Shown here in pieces: positions 33,672 to 42,792 of a DNA stretch of 64,000 nucleotides. The position numbers and the translations under genes were made by a program. The notes under the pieces are model-generated. The model did not search any database and was not told the origin of the DNA. It saw only the letters and a program-made list of their open reading frames with translations. The DNA is taken from NCBI GenBank assembly GCA_001874325.1, contig MPCW01000005.1, forward strand, positions 124,001 through 188,000, written 5' to 3'. Origin of the DNA: Flavobacterium sp. MedPE-SWcel. Its GTDB lineage: Bacteria; Bacteroidota; Bacteroidia; Flavobacteriales; Flavobacteriaceae. Each line of letters begins with the position of its first letter. Position 1 is the stretch's first letter.

Positions 33672-34628
33672 ATGCAATTCAGAACCCAAATACCAATCTC
33701 GAAAAACGATAATCTTATTGATTACAATTCTCAAGTAATGTCTTTAGGTTCTTGCTTTGCGGTAAATATGGGTGAAAAGTTGAATTATTTTAAATTCAAG
33801 AATACTATTAACCCTTTCGGGATACTTTTCCATCCGCTTGCTATAGAAAAGTTTATAGATTACGTTTTACAACAAAAACAGTTTACCGAAGCTGATATTA
33901 TCTATAATAACGAACGCTGGCATTGTTTTGGTGCTCATAGTGATTTAAGTAATACAGATAAGAATGTGTTACTCGACAATCTTAACTCTATAATAGAAAA
34001 TACTAGAACAACACTACAGCAAGCCTCTCATCTCATCATTACACTAGGTACAGCTTGGGTATATCGTTATAATCAATCGGATAGCATTGTAGCAAATTGT
34101 CACAAAATACCACAAAAAGAGTTTACTAAAGAATTACTCACAGTTAGCACTATACAGCAAAGTTTACAAAGAATCATAGATTCTATAAAAGCAATTAACC
34201 CTAAGTTACATTTTATTTTCACGGTCTCCCCTGTTCGACATATTAAGGATGGTTTTGTCGAAAATCAACGAAGTAAAGCCAACCTTATAGCAGCTTTACA
34301 AGAAACCATAAACGCTGAACAGTATGTATCAAACACGAACTACTTCCCCTCTTACGAAATAATGATGGATGAATTACGTGATTATCGATTTTATGGTTCT
34401 GACATGATTCATCCTAACGATGTGGCTATCGATTATATTTGGAGGCGTTTTACAGATACCTACATCAGTGAAAAAGCTTTAGCCACGATGAAGGAGGTTG
34501 ATATTATTCAAAAAGGATTAAATCACCGTCCTTTTAATGCCGAATCAGAACAGCATAAAGCCTTTTTAGTAAAACTACAGCAACGTCGTGATAAATTAAA
34601 AAAACAATATCCTCATATTGCTTTTTAG
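33672..34628 (+). CDS. GSCFA-domain protein (318 aa)
   Basis: The name-giving motif GSCFA occurs at residues 26-30 (VMSLGSCFAVNMGEK). Further conserved blocks are NPFGILFHP, ITLGTAWVY and FTVSPVRHIKDG, ending in a SGNH/GDSL-like DMIHPND. The family is related to SGNH hydrolases: Ser, Asp and His appear in place, so an esterase or acyltransferase activity on glycans is possible but unproven. Cytoplasmic; no signal peptide. Confidence 0.92.
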   Translation: MQFRTQIPISKNDNLIDYNSQVMSLGSCFAVNMGEKLNYFKFKNTINPFGILFHPLAIEKFIDYVLQQKQFTEADIIYNNERWHCFGAHSDLSNTDKNVLLDNLNSIIENTRTTLQQASHLIITLGTAWVYRYNQSDSIVANCHKIPQKEFTKELLTVSTIQQSLQRIIDSIKAINPKLHFIFTVSPVRHIKDGFVENQRSKANLIAALQETINAEQYVSNTNYFPSYEIMMDELRDYRFYGSDMIHPNDVAIDYIWRRFTDTYISEKALATMKEVDIIQKGLNHRPFNAESEQHKAFLVKLQQRRDKLKKQYPHIAF

Positions 34629-34660
34629 TAATTACCCTTTTAAAACAAAGTTTCATTTTT

Positions 34661-34677
34661 TACTGAAAGTTCTAAAA
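34661..34677. promoter_or_regulatory. Candidate operator upstream of the GbsR/MarR-type regulator
   Basis: TACTGAAAGTTCTAAAA lies directly before the -7 box and closely resembles the palindrome in front of the next gene (35229-35241). GTTTC is found 9 bp to its left. Autoregulation is an inference. Confidence 0.35.
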
Positions 34678-34685
34678 TAATGTTA

Positions 34686-34693
34686 TACCTTTG
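34686..34693 (+). promoter_or_regulatory. Putative -7 box TACCTTTG for the GbsR/MarR-type regulator
   Basis: Exact TAnnTTTG match ending 4 bp before the ATG at 34698, so a leaderless transcript is possible. Confidence 0.42.
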
Positions 34694-34697
34694 AATC

Positions 34698-35204
34698 ATG
34701 GAATTCAGCGAAGCAAAAAATAAGTTTGTACAAACATGGGGAGCCTTAGGTTCTCAATGGGGTATTAATAAAACTATGGCACAGATACACGCTTTGCTAA
34801 TGGTTGCTCCTGATGCACTCTCTATGGAAGATATCATGGCTGAATTACAAATATCTCGCGGTAATGCAAGCATGAACCTTCGTGCATTAATGGATTGGGG
34901 TATTGTATTTAAAGAATACAAAGCAGGCGAACGTAAAGAATTTTTTATTGCAGAAAAAGACCTTGATGAACTGGCTGTTAAAATAGCTAAAGAACGTAGT
35001 AAAAGAGAAATTAAACCTGCTCTTAGAGTATTGAAAGATGTATCTACTGGATTAAAAGATGATCAATCAGTAGAAGCAAAACATTTCACTGATCAGACTT
35101 CTAAACTATACAGCTTTGTATTAAAAGCTGACAACATGATTGAAAAAGCAACTGAATTTAAAGAAAACTGGATAGGAAGACTTGTTACAAAAATTATGAA
35201 GTAA
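34698..35204 (+). CDS. GbsR/MarR-family transcriptional regulator (168 aa)
   Basis: A winged helix-turn-helix at about residues 25-90 (MEDIMAELQISRGNASMNLR, then DWGIVFKEYKAGERKEFF) and a C-terminal helical dimerisation region fit the GbsR branch of MarR regulators. It precedes a small membrane protein, a DCC redox protein and a TIGR01777 oxidoreductase on the same strand. Shared CTGAAAGTT motifs before this gene and the next suggest that it represses itself and that cluster. Confidence 0.9.
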   Translation: MEFSEAKNKFVQTWGALGSQWGINKTMAQIHALLMVAPDALSMEDIMAELQISRGNASMNLRALMDWGIVFKEYKAGERKEFFIAEKDLDELAVKIAKERSKREIKPALRVLKDVSTGLKDDQSVEAKHFTDQTSKLYSFVLKADNMIEKATEFKENWIGRLVTKIMK

Positions 35205-35228
35205 AAAAATTTAAAACAATATTTCAAT

Positions 35229-35241
35229 ACTTTCTGAAAGT
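35229..35241. promoter_or_regulatory. Candidate operator palindrome before the membrane/redox cluster
   Basis: ACTTTCTGAAAGT is a near-perfect palindrome 28 bp before the small membrane protein gene. The CTGAAAGTT core is also present at 34663-34671. Confidence 0.4.
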
Positions 35242-35268
35242 TTAAAACAATCAATAAAAACATAAACA

Positions 35269-35574
35269 ATGAGGAATTTCAATTATTTTTTTGTGGGTGT
35301 ACCTGCTATATTAGGTCTATTAGGTTTTATATTCGAAGGACTTTGGGCTATTGCTGCACTCTTTATGATATTAACGGGATTGGTTCAAATAGTTTCTGCA
35401 TTTGTATGGACATTTGATGATCGATTAAATAACTTATTAAAGCTTTACTGGCTATTAACAGTATCATTTTTCCTAATGTGGATATTTACAGATTGGCTCT
35501 GGATATGGGTATTACCTCCTTGCATTGCAATCTATTTTACTATAATTCTTCATTATCAATTCAATAAAAACTAA
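35269..35574 (+). CDS. Small four-helix membrane protein (101 aa)
   Basis: Four hydrophobic segments (about 6-22, 25-45, 58-75, 78-95) fill the whole protein, with many Trp residues. I do not recognise a family. It is 3 bp from the DCC gene and behind the candidate operator, so it belongs to the GbsR-linked cluster. Confidence 0.75.
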   Translation: MRNFNYFFVGVPAILGLLGFIFEGLWAIAALFMILTGLVQIVSAFVWTFDDRLNNLLKLYWLLTVSFFLMWIFTDWLWIWVLPPCIAIYFTIILHYQFNKN

Positions 35575-35577
35575 ATC

Positions 35578-36399
35578 ATGAAAAAGCTAATCAATCAAAC
35601 ATTACTGTATGACGAAGATTGCCCCTTATGTCATGCATATACTGGCGCATTTGTGAAAAGTGGAATGCTTGATGAAAATGGGAAAAAGCCATATTGTCAA
35701 CTAAGTGATAAGGAACTACAGATTATCGATACTAAAAGAGCTGCTAACGAAATAGCTTTAATTGACAGTAAAACCAATACTGTAATATATGGTGTTGATA
35801 GTCTTTTAAAAATTATAGGAAATTCTTTCCCTATTGTAAATACGATAGGGAATGTACTTCCTATAAAGTTTGCGTTAAAAAAACTGTACTCTTTCATCTC
35901 TTATAATCGTAAGGTAATTATACCATCTAAAAAAAGTAATGATGCTTTACAATGTACTCCTACATTCAATTATCATTATCGAATTCTATATCTAATATTT
36001 ACCATTATGGTAACTGCTATGGTGCTTTATAACTTTAGTGATTTACTACCAATACCTCCTAATAATAGTGGCTTTGGCAGAGAGGTAACACTCGCATTAG
36101 GACAATTAATATTTCAATACATTTTCCTTCATAAATTAAATAATAAAACGATACTGAATTACTTGGGTAATGTAATGACAGTTTCTTTAATCGGTTCCCT
36201 CTTATTACTCCCTGTATTGCTTATTAATAGTTTTATAGATCTACCAAGCATAATAAACATAGTATACTTTGTAGCAATTGTAACCTTCATGTTTATAGAA
36301 CATTCTCGTAGGGTTAAAACACTTGAACTCCCACATCATTTATCTTATACATGGGTACTTTATCGTCTTATTGCTCTTTTAATAATCTTAAATTTATAA
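35578..36399 (+). CDS. DCC-family thiol-disulfide oxidoreductase-like membrane protein (273 aa)
   Basis: The N-terminal thioredoxin-like DCC domain has the motif YDEDCPLCHAYTG (residues 11-23) with a CxxC pair at Cys15/Cys18. About five membrane segments follow (residues 135-270). This fusion of a DCC domain with a membrane part suggests a redox role at the membrane. The gene sits 3 bp after the small membrane protein and 2 bp before the TIGR01777 gene, so it is part of an operon. Confidence 0.83.
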   Translation: MKKLINQTLLYDEDCPLCHAYTGAFVKSGMLDENGKKPYCQLSDKELQIIDTKRAANEIALIDSKTNTVIYGVDSLLKIIGNSFPIVNTIGNVLPIKFALKKLYSFISYNRKVIIPSKKSNDALQCTPTFNYHYRILYLIFTIMVTAMVLYNFSDLLPIPPNNSGFGREVTLALGQLIFQYIFLHKLNNKTILNYLGNVMTVSLIGSLLLLPVLLINSFIDLPSIINIVYFVAIVTFMFIEHSRRVKTLELPHHLSYTWVLYRLIALLIILNL

Positions 36400-36401
36400 T
36401 T

Positions 36402-37304
36402 ATGAAAAAACTAATAATTGCAGCAGGTACAGGCTTTTTAGGGCAAGTACTTGTTAACCATTTTAAAAATAAAGTTGACGAAATAGTGGTGTTAACTCGA
36501 GGAAAAACTCGACAAGATAATAACATACGCTATATACAATGGGATGCTAAAATTCAAACAGGTTGGGAACGTGAACTCGAAGATAGCGACGTACTAATTA
36601 ATCTTGCAGGTAAATCTGTTGATTGTCGTTATAACGAAAGAAATAAAAACGAAATAATTGCTTCACGAATAGATAGTACAACTATATTAAACAAAGCCAT
36701 TTTACAGTGTAAAAACCCACCTAAACATTAGCTTAATTCTTCTACTGCTACCATATATCGTCATAGCACAGATAAAGAAATGGATGAGGTTACAGGAGAA
36801 ATTGGTTTCGATTTCTCTATGAATGTTGCTAAAATGTGGGAACGTGCTTTTTTTAAAACCGAGACTCCTACTACTAAAAAAACTGCATTACGAACCTCTA
36901 TTGTTTTAGGGAAACACGGTGGTGCATACCCGATGTTAAAAAAACTATCTCAACTTGGTTTAGGAGGTAAACAAGGTAATGGTAATCAATTTATAAGTTG
37001 GATACACGAACTCGATTTTACACACGCTATCGCTTTTATAATAAACAATGAAATAGAAGGTGCTGTAAATATCGTATCGCCTACCCCTATTCGTAATGTT
37101 GATTTTATGAAAACACTACAACATCAAATACATATACCATTGGGTATTGCTATTAGTAAGCCATTACTAAAAATAGGTGCAGCGATTATAGGTACTGAAA
37201 CCGAATTAATATTAAAAAGCAGAAACGTCATTCCAAAACGATTACAAGATAACGGGTTTATATTTCGATATGACAATTTAAAAGAGGCTTTAAAAAACTT
37301 ATAG
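36402..37304 (+). pseudogene. TIGR01777-family NAD-dependent epimerase/oxidoreductase interrupted by TAG
   Basis: The ATG at 36402 starts a Rossmann-fold protein (IIAAGTGFLGQVLVNHF). The frame is stopped at codon 110 by TAG (36729-36731) and then stays open to 37304 with no shift. Across the stop the reading continues as LNSSTATIYRHS, the family's conserved block, which normally follows a Trp, so TGG to TAG is likely. The C-terminal DUF1731-like part is present. Either a pseudogene, a sequencing error, or readthrough. It is the last gene of the GbsR-linked cluster. Confidence 0.8.
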
Positions 37305-37308
37305 CTTT

Positions 37309-38133
37309 CTATTTAAAAAACTCAGGTAATAATAGTGCTAAGCCTAACCAAAAAACAGGGATACTCTCTACCCAAAATAATGTGTAATATTTTGATCTAT
37401 TAGGTGTCGCAAAAAAAGTAAATAATGCAGTGGCTGTAATCAGTACAATATTTACAATTAACTGATTATAATCTACTACTGTTTTAAAAAACTCAAGACT
37501 ATAAAAAATGATTAATAAAATAACATTTAGCCACTTTGTATTCTTCACTCCTATTTTTTGAGGTACAGTCATAAGTTGAGGGTCGTCGTCTTTAGAGTCT
37601 ATAATTTCAAAAACAAGTATCAAAATGATAACTAACAAAAAACGTTGAATACATTTAAGAATAACATCGTTTGATATAGTTATCCCTGCATTTTGTAATG
37701 GTAATAAAGTTGTAATACCTGCCCAACACAGCGCTACTATATATATTTTAATCCCCGTCCAATTACGCATATTCTTCTTTTTAGGAAAAAGAGGAACAGT
37801 ATATAGCAATGTTAACCCAAAGAACAAAAGCCCCATCAACTGCACTTTCCTATCTAATAACAAGAAACTCCACCCAGCTACTACTACAGAGAAGAAACTT
37901 AATAGTGCTATAATTTTTATCTCGTTACTAATATACTTTTTGTAGCGAAAATGACCTTCGTACTTAACAAAATTATACCCCGCTATAGTTCCTGAAAAAG
38001 CAAAAGTAGCCATCGGAACATCAAAAGGTAAATGAAACATTTTTAATGTTAAAAGAAGTAATGACAGTACTGCAAATGCCACGTGTATACTACCATGTAT
38101 ATAAATCCGAAATATCGCCTTGGCTAACTTCAT
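37309..38133 (-). CDS. UbiA-like polytopic membrane protein (274 aa)
   Basis: About eight hydrophobic helices. NFVKYEG near residue 55 and DSKDDDPQLMTVPQKIG near 180 recall the two aspartate-rich motifs of UbiA prenyltransferases, but the first one lacks the usual DxxxD, so activity is uncertain. It converges on the broken TIGR01777 gene with only 4 bp between them. Confidence 0.75.
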   Translation of the reverse strand: MKLAKAIFRIYIHGSIHVAFAVLSLLLLTLKMFHLPFDVPMATFAFSGTIAGYNFVKYEGHFRYKKYISNEIKIIALLSFFSVVVAGWSFLLLDRKVQLMGLLFFGLTLLYTVPLFPKKKNMRNWTGIKIYIVALCWAGITTLLPLQNAGITISNDVILKCIQRFLLVIILILVFEIIDSKDDDPQLMTVPQKIGVKNTKWLNVILLIIFYSLEFFKTVVDYNQLIVNIVLITATALFTFFATPNRSKYYTLFWVESIPVFWLGLALLLPEFFK

Positions 38134-38230
38134 AGCGCAAAAATAATCAATATGCTAAAAGTAATGAGGTTAAGATGAAAAATTCACAAAATCGCCTTTT
38201 GAAAAGCATTTTATTTCGAATATAAATAAT

Positions 38231-38238
38231 TACTTTTG
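38231..38238 (+). promoter_or_regulatory. Putative -7 box TACTTTTG for gcvP
   Basis: Exact TAnnTTTG match 28 bp before the gcvP start. I see no glycine riboswitch in the leader. Confidence 0.42.
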
Positions 38239-38266
38239 TGCCACAAAAAACAACGCAGAAATACAC

Positions 38267-41116
38267 ATGAGAACAGACGCTTTTGCTTTAAGACACATTG
38301 GGCCAAGAGAGAATGACCTGCAACACATGTTGAACACCATAGGTATTGAGTCTATGGAACAACTTATTTATGAAACTTTACCAGACCATATACGTTTAAA
38401 GGAAACTTTAAAGATGGATCCCGCTATGACTGAATATGAGTACATGAACCATATTAGGGAACTGGGTGGTAAAAATAAAATATTTAAATCGTACATAGGG
38501 CTTGGTTATCATGCTACTATTGTACCTGCGCCTATACAGCGTAATATATTCGAAAATCCAGGTTGGTACACGGCATACACACCATACCAAGCTGAGATAG
38601 CCCAAGGTAGACTTGAAGCATTACTTAATTTTCAAACTACTATAATAGAGCTTACAGGTATGGAAATTGCTAATGCATCTTTACTTGATGAGAGTACTGC
38701 TGCTGCTGAGGCAATGGCATTACTATTTGATGTAAGATCTCGTGATCAAAAGAAAAGTAAAGTAAATAAATTCTTTGTCTCTGAAGAGATATTACCTCAA
38801 ACACTTTCAGTATTACAAACACGTTCTAACCCAATTGGTGTAGAGCTTGTTATTGGTAATCACGAAGAGTTTGATTTCTCTGATGAATACTTTGGTGCTT
38901 TACTACAATATCCTGGTAAACATGGTCAGGTATATGACTATGCTGGTTTTATTGCAAAAGCAAAAGAAAATGGTATAAAAACAGCTGTAGCAGCTGATAT
39001 ATTAAGCCTTGTAAAACTGGTTTCTCCAGGAGAGCTTGGTGCTGATGTTGTTGTAGGTACTACACAACGTTTTGGTATCCCTATGGGGTACGGAGGACCA
39101 CATGCTGGATATTTTGCTACTAAAGAAGCATACAAACGTAGTATGCCAGGTAGAATTATAGGAGTAACTGTAGATGCTAATGGTAATCGTGCATTACGTA
39201 TGGCTTTACAAACTCGTGAGCAGCATATAAAACGTGAAAAAGCTACTTCTAATATTTGTACTGCACAAGTATTACTTGCTGTTATGGCAGGTATGTATGC
39301 TGTATATCACGGTCCTAAAGGACTTCGTTATATCGCTGATAAAGTACACCAATCAGCAGTAACAACTACTGAAGCGCTTAACAAGCTTGGTGTTTATCAA
39401 ACAAACACTTCTTACTTTGACACTATTGTAGTTAAAGCTGATGCTGTTAAGGTAAAAGCAATTGCCGAAAAACAAACAATCAACTTTTACTATATAGATA
39501 ATGAAACGGTTTCGATTTCATTTAACGAAACTACTTCTATAAAAGATATTAATAGTATTATAGCTGTATTTGCAGAAGCTGTAGGTAAAGACACAGTAGC
39601 TGTAACTGAATATTGTGATGATGTTAACCTACCTAGCGAAGTAATCAGAACTAGTGAGTTTTTATCTCACGATGTATTTAACAAATACCATTCTGAAACC
39701 GCTTTAATGCGTTACATTAAAAGGTTAGAACGTCTTGATTTAGCATTAAATCATTCTATGATTTCGTTAGGTTCATGTACTATGAAACTAAATGCTGCAA
39801 CAGAGATGTTACCTTTAAGTTTACCTTACTGGAACAGCATTCACCCATTTGCTCCTATAGAACAAGCTGAGGGTTACCAAATAATGCTTAAAAAATTAGA
39901 AGAGCAACTTAATGTTATAACTGGATTTGCAGGTACTACATTACAACCAAACTCTGGTGCTCAAGGTGAGTATGCAGGTTTAATGGTTATACGTGCTTAC
40001 CACCAGTCACGTGGTGATGACCACCGAAACATTGCACTTATACCAGCTTCGGCTCATGGTACAAACCCTGCTTCGGCAATGATGGCTGGAATGAAAGTTG
40101 TAGTTACTAAAACATCTGAAAATGGAAACATTGACCTAGAAGATTTAAGGGCTAAAGCAGAATTGCATAAAGACAATCTTGCTTGCCTTATGGTAACTTA
40201 CCCTTCTACACATGGTGTATATGAGGCTTCGATTATAGAAATTACACAACTAGTTCACGATAATGGTGGACAAGTTTATATGGATGGTGCTAATATGAAT
40301 GCACAAGTAGGGCTTACAAATCCTGCTACTATTGGCGCAGACGTTTGTCACCTAAACTTACATAAAACATTTGCTATACCACACGGTGGTGGTGGACCAG
40401 GAGTTGGGCCTATATGTGTTGCAGAACACTTAGTCCCGTTTTTACCTACTAACCCAGTAATAGCAACAGGTGGTAGTGATGCTATTACCGCTATATCTGG
40501 AGCACCATGGGGTTCTGCTTTAGTATGCCTTATCTCTTATGGTTACATCACCATGCTAGGGGAAGAAGGACTTACTGACTCTACAAAATATGCTATACTT
40601 AACGCTAACTATATAAAAGAAAAACTTAGCGGGCATTATGATACGCTATACACTGGTGAAATGGGTAGAGCTGCACACGAAATGATTATTGAGTGTAGAC
40701 CCTTTAAAGAAAAAGGTATAGAGGTTACTGATATTGCTAAGCGTTTAATGGATTATGGTTTCCATGCGCCTACAGTATCATTTCCAGTAGCAGGAACAAT
40801 GATGATAGAGCCTACAGAAAGTGAAAATGTAGAGGAGCTAGATCGTTTTTGTGACGCTATGATTGCTATTCGTAAAGAAATTGAAGAAGTTTCTGCGGAT
40901 GATAAAAACAATGTACTTAAAAACTCACCACATACATTAGCTATGCTTACTGCTGATGAGTGGATATTACCATATACAAGAGAAAAAGCAGCATTTCCAC
41001 TAGATTACTTAATGGACAATAAATTTTGGCCAGGAGTAAGAAGAGTTGATGATGCTTATGGAGACAGAAACCTTGTTTGTTCTTGTGCTCCTATTGAAGC
41101 ATATATGGAAGATTAA
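38267..41116 (+). CDS. gcvP: Glycine dehydrogenase (decarboxylating), P protein (949 aa)
   Basis: The P protein of the glycine cleavage system: a PLP enzyme that decarboxylates glycine and passes the aminomethyl group to the H protein. It is the long, fused form (both halves in one chain). The start FALRHIGPRENDLQHML is typical, and the PLP lysine lies in LHKTFAIPHGGGGPG at about Lys700. The end (RRVDDAYGDRNLVCSCAPIE) is intact. No gcvT or gcvH is nearby. Confidence 0.98.
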   Translation: MRTDAFALRHIGPRENDLQHMLNTIGIESMEQLIYETLPDHIRLKETLKMDPAMTEYEYMNHIRELGGKNKIFKSYIGLGYHATIVPAPIQRNIFENPGWYTAYTPYQAEIAQGRLEALLNFQTTIIELTGMEIANASLLDESTAAAEAMALLFDVRSRDQKKSKVNKFFVSEEILPQTLSVLQTRSNPIGVELVIGNHEEFDFSDEYFGALLQYPGKHGQVYDYAGFIAKAKENGIKTAVAADILSLVKLVSPGELGADVVVGTTQRFGIPMGYGGPHAGYFATKEAYKRSMPGRIIGVTVDANGNRALRMALQTREQHIKREKATSNICTAQVLLAVMAGMYAVYHGPKGLRYIADKVHQSAVTTTEALNKLGVYQTNTSYFDTIVVKADAVKVKAIAEKQTINFYYIDNETVSISFNETTSIKDINSIIAVFAEAVGKDTVAVTEYCDDVNLPSEVIRTSEFLSHDVFNKYHSETALMRYIKRLERLDLALNHSMISLGSCTMKLNAATEMLPLSLPYWNSIHPFAPIEQAEGYQIMLKKLEEQLNVITGFAGTTLQPNSGAQGEYAGLMVIRAYHQSRGDDHRNIALIPASAHGTNPASAMMAGMKVVVTKTSENGNIDLEDLRAKAELHKDNLACLMVTYPSTHGVYEASIIEITQLVHDNGGQVYMDGANMNAQVGLTNPATIGADVCHLNLHKTFAIPHGGGGPGVGPICVAEHLVPFLPTNPVIATGGSDAITAISGAPWGSALVCLISYGYITMLGEEGLTDSTKYAILNANYIKEKLSGHYDTLYTGEMGRAAHEMIIECRPFKEKGIEVTDIAKRLMDYGFHAPTVSFPVAGTMMIEPTESENVEELDRFCDAMIAIRKEIEEVSADDKNNVLKNSPHTLAMLTADEWILPYTREKAAFPLDYLMDNKFWPGVRRVDDAYGDRNLVCSCAPIEAYMED

Positions 41117-41130
41117 TCATTATAAAAAAA

Positions 41131-41153
41131 GCTGCCCAAGGGCAGCTTTTTTT
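41131..41153 (+). terminator. Terminator after gcvP
   Basis: GCTGCCC/GGGCAGC hairpin followed by seven T. Confidence 0.85.
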
Positions 41154-41232
41154 ATAATACTACTAATTTTGAAATTATCGTGAATTAAGAATTAGTTATA
41201 CTTTTTAAATCGCGATTCTATAAAACATAAAG

Positions 41233-41601
41233 ATGAGAGATCTAGAAACAAGAGCCGATATTGAGCTCTTTATGAAGACGTTTTATGAAAAATTACTTGC
41301 CGACCCTAAAATCAGCTACATATTTACTGATGTTGCTAAAATAGATCTTGAAGCTCACCTACCCCATCTCACTGATTTTTGGGAACAATCTATACTTAGA
41401 AAAGGATCTTATAAAAAAAATGTTCTTCAAATACACAAAGATCTAAATGCTAAAGAATTACTTACCAACATTCATTTTGAAACATGGCTTAATCACTTTA
41501 ACACTACTGTAGACAGCTTATTTGTTGGTGATAATACTGAACGAATAAAAACTGTAGCATTATCTATAGCTACTGTTATGAAAATAAAGATTTATACTTA
41601 G
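41233..41601 (+). CDS. Group III truncated hemoglobin (122 aa)
   Basis: The 2/2 globin fold is short and matches the group III branch: LFMKTFYEKLLADPKISYIF at the B/E region, a HLPHLTDFWEQSI helix, and the proximal histidine in IHFETWLNHF near residue 80. Group III members bind O2/NO and may serve in nitrosative or microaerobic defence; that role is inferred. It stands alone after the gcvP terminator. Confidence 0.9.
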   Translation: MRDLETRADIELFMKTFYEKLLADPKISYIFTDVAKIDLEAHLPHLTDFWEQSILRKGSYKKNVLQIHKDLNAKELLTNIHFETWLNHFNTTVDSLFVGDNTERIKTVALSIATVMKIKIYT

Positions 41602-41725
41602 TATAATCGTTATTTGATAAAATAAAACGCGAATAAAGAGAATATCATAATTTTTATCACCTCATTTATTTAATAACTAAAGTGTTACTATTTAATAACT
41701 ACCTTAGGCATTTAAATAGCACAAT

Positions 41726-42784
41726 ATGAATATCAAGATTACAGGCTGCGGAAGCTACATTCCAAATGAAGCCGTTACTAATAAAGATTTCTCTAAGCAT
41801 GTATTTCTTGAAGAAAACGGCACACCTTTACAACACACCAATGAAGTTATTACCCATAAATTTAAAAAGATAACTGGTATTGAAGAGCGTCGTTATGTAG
41901 ACAACAATCTTGTTACATCTGATATTGCTTTTTTTGCTGCCGAAAAGGCAATTGAAAATGCTAAAATTGATAAAGAAACTCTCGATTATATAATATTAGC
42001 ACACAACTTTGGCGATGTTAAAAATGGTACAATACAGTCAGACATGGTACCTAGTCTTGCTGCAAGAATAAAGCATAATCTGAATATCAAGAATCCTAAA
42101 TGTGTTGCTTACGATCTTCTTTTTGGGTGTCCCGGGTGGATTGAAGGTGTTATACAAGCACAAGCCTACATAAAAGCTGGTATGGCTAAACGATGCTTGG
42201 TTATTGGTGCAGAAACATTGTCGCGTGTTGTAGACCCTCATGATAGAGATAGTATGATTTATTCTGACGGAGCTGGAGCAACTATAATAGAAGCAACTGA
42301 AGAAAGTGGTGGAATATTAGCACATGAAACAGCATCATTCACCAATGAAGAAGCTCATTATTTATTTTTTGGAGAATCATACAATCAAAAGCACGATTCT
42401 GACGTACGTTATATTAAAATGCATGGTAGAAAAATATATGAGTTTGCACTAACTCAAGTACCTCTAGCAATGAAAGAATGCCTAGACAAGAGTAACACCA
42501 GTATAACTGATCTTAAAAAAATTATTATACATCAGGCTAACGAAAAGATGGATGAAGCCATTGTTGATCGCTTTTACAAACTATATAATCAAAACGTACC
42601 CGAGGGAATTATGCCTATGAGCATACAAAAACTAGGTAATAGTAGTGTTGCAACTATACCTACCCTATATGATTTATTGACAAGAGGTGAAATAGAGAAT
42701 CAAGAACTAAATAAAGGAGACATCGTACTTTTTGCATCAGTAGGTGCAGGAATGAATATTAACGCTATAACTTACAAAATTTAG
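41726..42784 (+). CDS. 3-oxoacyl-ACP synthase III family protein, FabH-like (352 aa)
   Basis: A thiolase-fold ketosynthase with the Cys-His-Asn triad: FGCPGW (about Cys135), HQAN (about His269) and GNSS (about Asn305). Spacing and the end (ASVGAGMNINAITYKI) match FabH-like enzymes. The sequence MNIKITGCGSYIPNEAVTN differs from housekeeping FabH, and the protein is somewhat longer, so it may work on special acyl groups rather than start general fatty-acid synthesis. No acyl carrier gene is adjacent. Confidence 0.9.
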   Translation: MNIKITGCGSYIPNEAVTNKDFSKHVFLEENGTPLQHTNEVITHKFKKITGIEERRYVDNNLVTSDIAFFAAEKAIENAKIDKETLDYIILAHNFGDVKNGTIQSDMVPSLAARIKHNLNIKNPKCVAYDLLFGCPGWIEGVIQAQAYIKAGMAKRCLVIGAETLSRVVDPHDRDSMIYSDGAGATIIEATEESGGILAHETASFTNEEAHYLFFGESYNQKHDSDVRYIKMHGRKIYEFALTQVPLAMKECLDKSNTSITDLKKIIIHQANEKMDEAIVDRFYKLYNQNVPEGIMPMSIQKLGNSSVATIPTLYDLLTRGEIENQELNKGDIVLFASVGAGMNINAITYKI

Positions 42785-42792
42785 AAGTAATC

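Noticed and set aside
38135..38266. Glycine riboswitch before gcvP
   Set aside because: The leader is only about 30 nt past the promoter box and holds no aptamer-like core.
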